Below, one piece after another: positions 63,866 through 64,000 of a stretch of DNA of 64,000 nucleotides (positions are counted from its first letter, which is position 1; each line of letters starts with the position of its first letter). The notes beneath the pieces were generated by a model, which was not told the DNA's origin, did not search any database, and saw only the letters and a list, made by a program, of their open reading frames with translations. The stretch is from positions 1,302,001-1,366,000 of the forward strand of contig JAULSN010000007.1 of the NCBI GenBank assembly GCA_033439765.1, given 5' to 3'. This DNA is from Lasiosphaeria ovina. Lineage: Eukaryota; Ascomycota; Sordariomycetes; Sordariales; Lasiosphaeriaceae. The position numbers were made by a program, and so were the translations under genes.

Positions 63866-63924
63866 CAAGAGAGAGTCTTGGACCATTGTTAAATCGTCTC
63901 GGTGCACTGTAATTTACTACACAT

Positions 63925-63936
63925 AACCCTAACCCT
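63925..63936. repeat. interstitial telomere-type repeat pair
   Basis: AACCCTAACCCT, two copies of the TTAGGG-type repeat, in noncoding DNA. Two copies are too few to mark a telomere, and the neighbouring sequence is ordinary. Confidence 0.6.
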
Positions 63937-64000
63937 GGCTACTCACTTGGCCTACGGTACACGTGTACATCCAAGATTCTGCCAGGTCATAATTTACTAC

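Larger units (their letters stand above)
63482..64000. other. deacetylase promoter and window end
   Basis: No gene. It contains a 19-base A run (63,847-63,865), a pair of telomere-type repeats at 63,925-63,936 and an 11-bp direct repeat TAATTTACTAC at 63,910 and at the very end of the window. Confidence 0.6.

Overview
The window looks like nuclear DNA of a filamentous ascomycete (Pezizomycotina, most likely a Sordariomycete). The genes carry short introns, mostly 55-200 bp, with GTRNGT donors and CTAAC-type branch sites. Their products have fungal homologues that I recognise, codon use in the genes is GC-rich, and there are polyglutamine and low-complexity insertions, an intronless tRNA-Val with a pol III T-run, and two TTAGGG-type telomere-motif pairs. 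No bacterial operon, phage, plasmid or CRISPR features are present. Exon coordinates below come from reading splice signals and frame by eye, without transcript data.

The window has two very different halves. Bases 1-33,895 hold almost no recognisable coding sequence. The one clear exception is a secreted, probably GPI-anchored wall-protein gene at 19.4-20.2 kb that is disrupted by a frameshift and two in-frame TAG codons. A shortened tRNA-Arg(ACG)-like sequence lies at 22.5 kb. The rest is mixed-composition intergenic DNA studded with microsatellites, G-runs and a 12-copy 7-bp tandem repeat.

From 33.9 kb the DNA is gene-dense: a polyQ RING-finger protein (+), tRNA-Val(AAC) (+), a relic coiled-coil ORF with CAG-to-TAG type stops (-), an APH/ACAD10-like phosphotransferase (-), the Rad17 checkpoint clamp loader (-), a DUF4243/questin-oxidase-like protein (-), ribulose-phosphate 3-epimerase (+), a class V aminotransferase/cysteine-desulfurase-like PLP enzyme (-), the Tpa1/Ofd1/OGFOD1-type prolyl hydroxylase (+), a conserved but unrecognised fungal protein (+), a Cys/Met-metabolism PLP enzyme (-) and a membrane-anchored NodB-type polysaccharide deacetylase (-).

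These genes do not form an obvious pathway or biosynthetic cluster. They are a normal mix of housekeeping genes: DNA-damage checkpoint, pentose phosphate pathway, translation/oxygen sensing, amino-acid PLP enzymes and cell-wall modification. I see no convincing new multi-gene system. The observations most worth following are the 33-kb gene-poor tract, two loci with C-to-T type stop codons suggestive of RIP-like mutation, two tandem CGCGAAA sites plus a telobox upstream of rad17, and some unusual introns, including a probable GC-AG intron.
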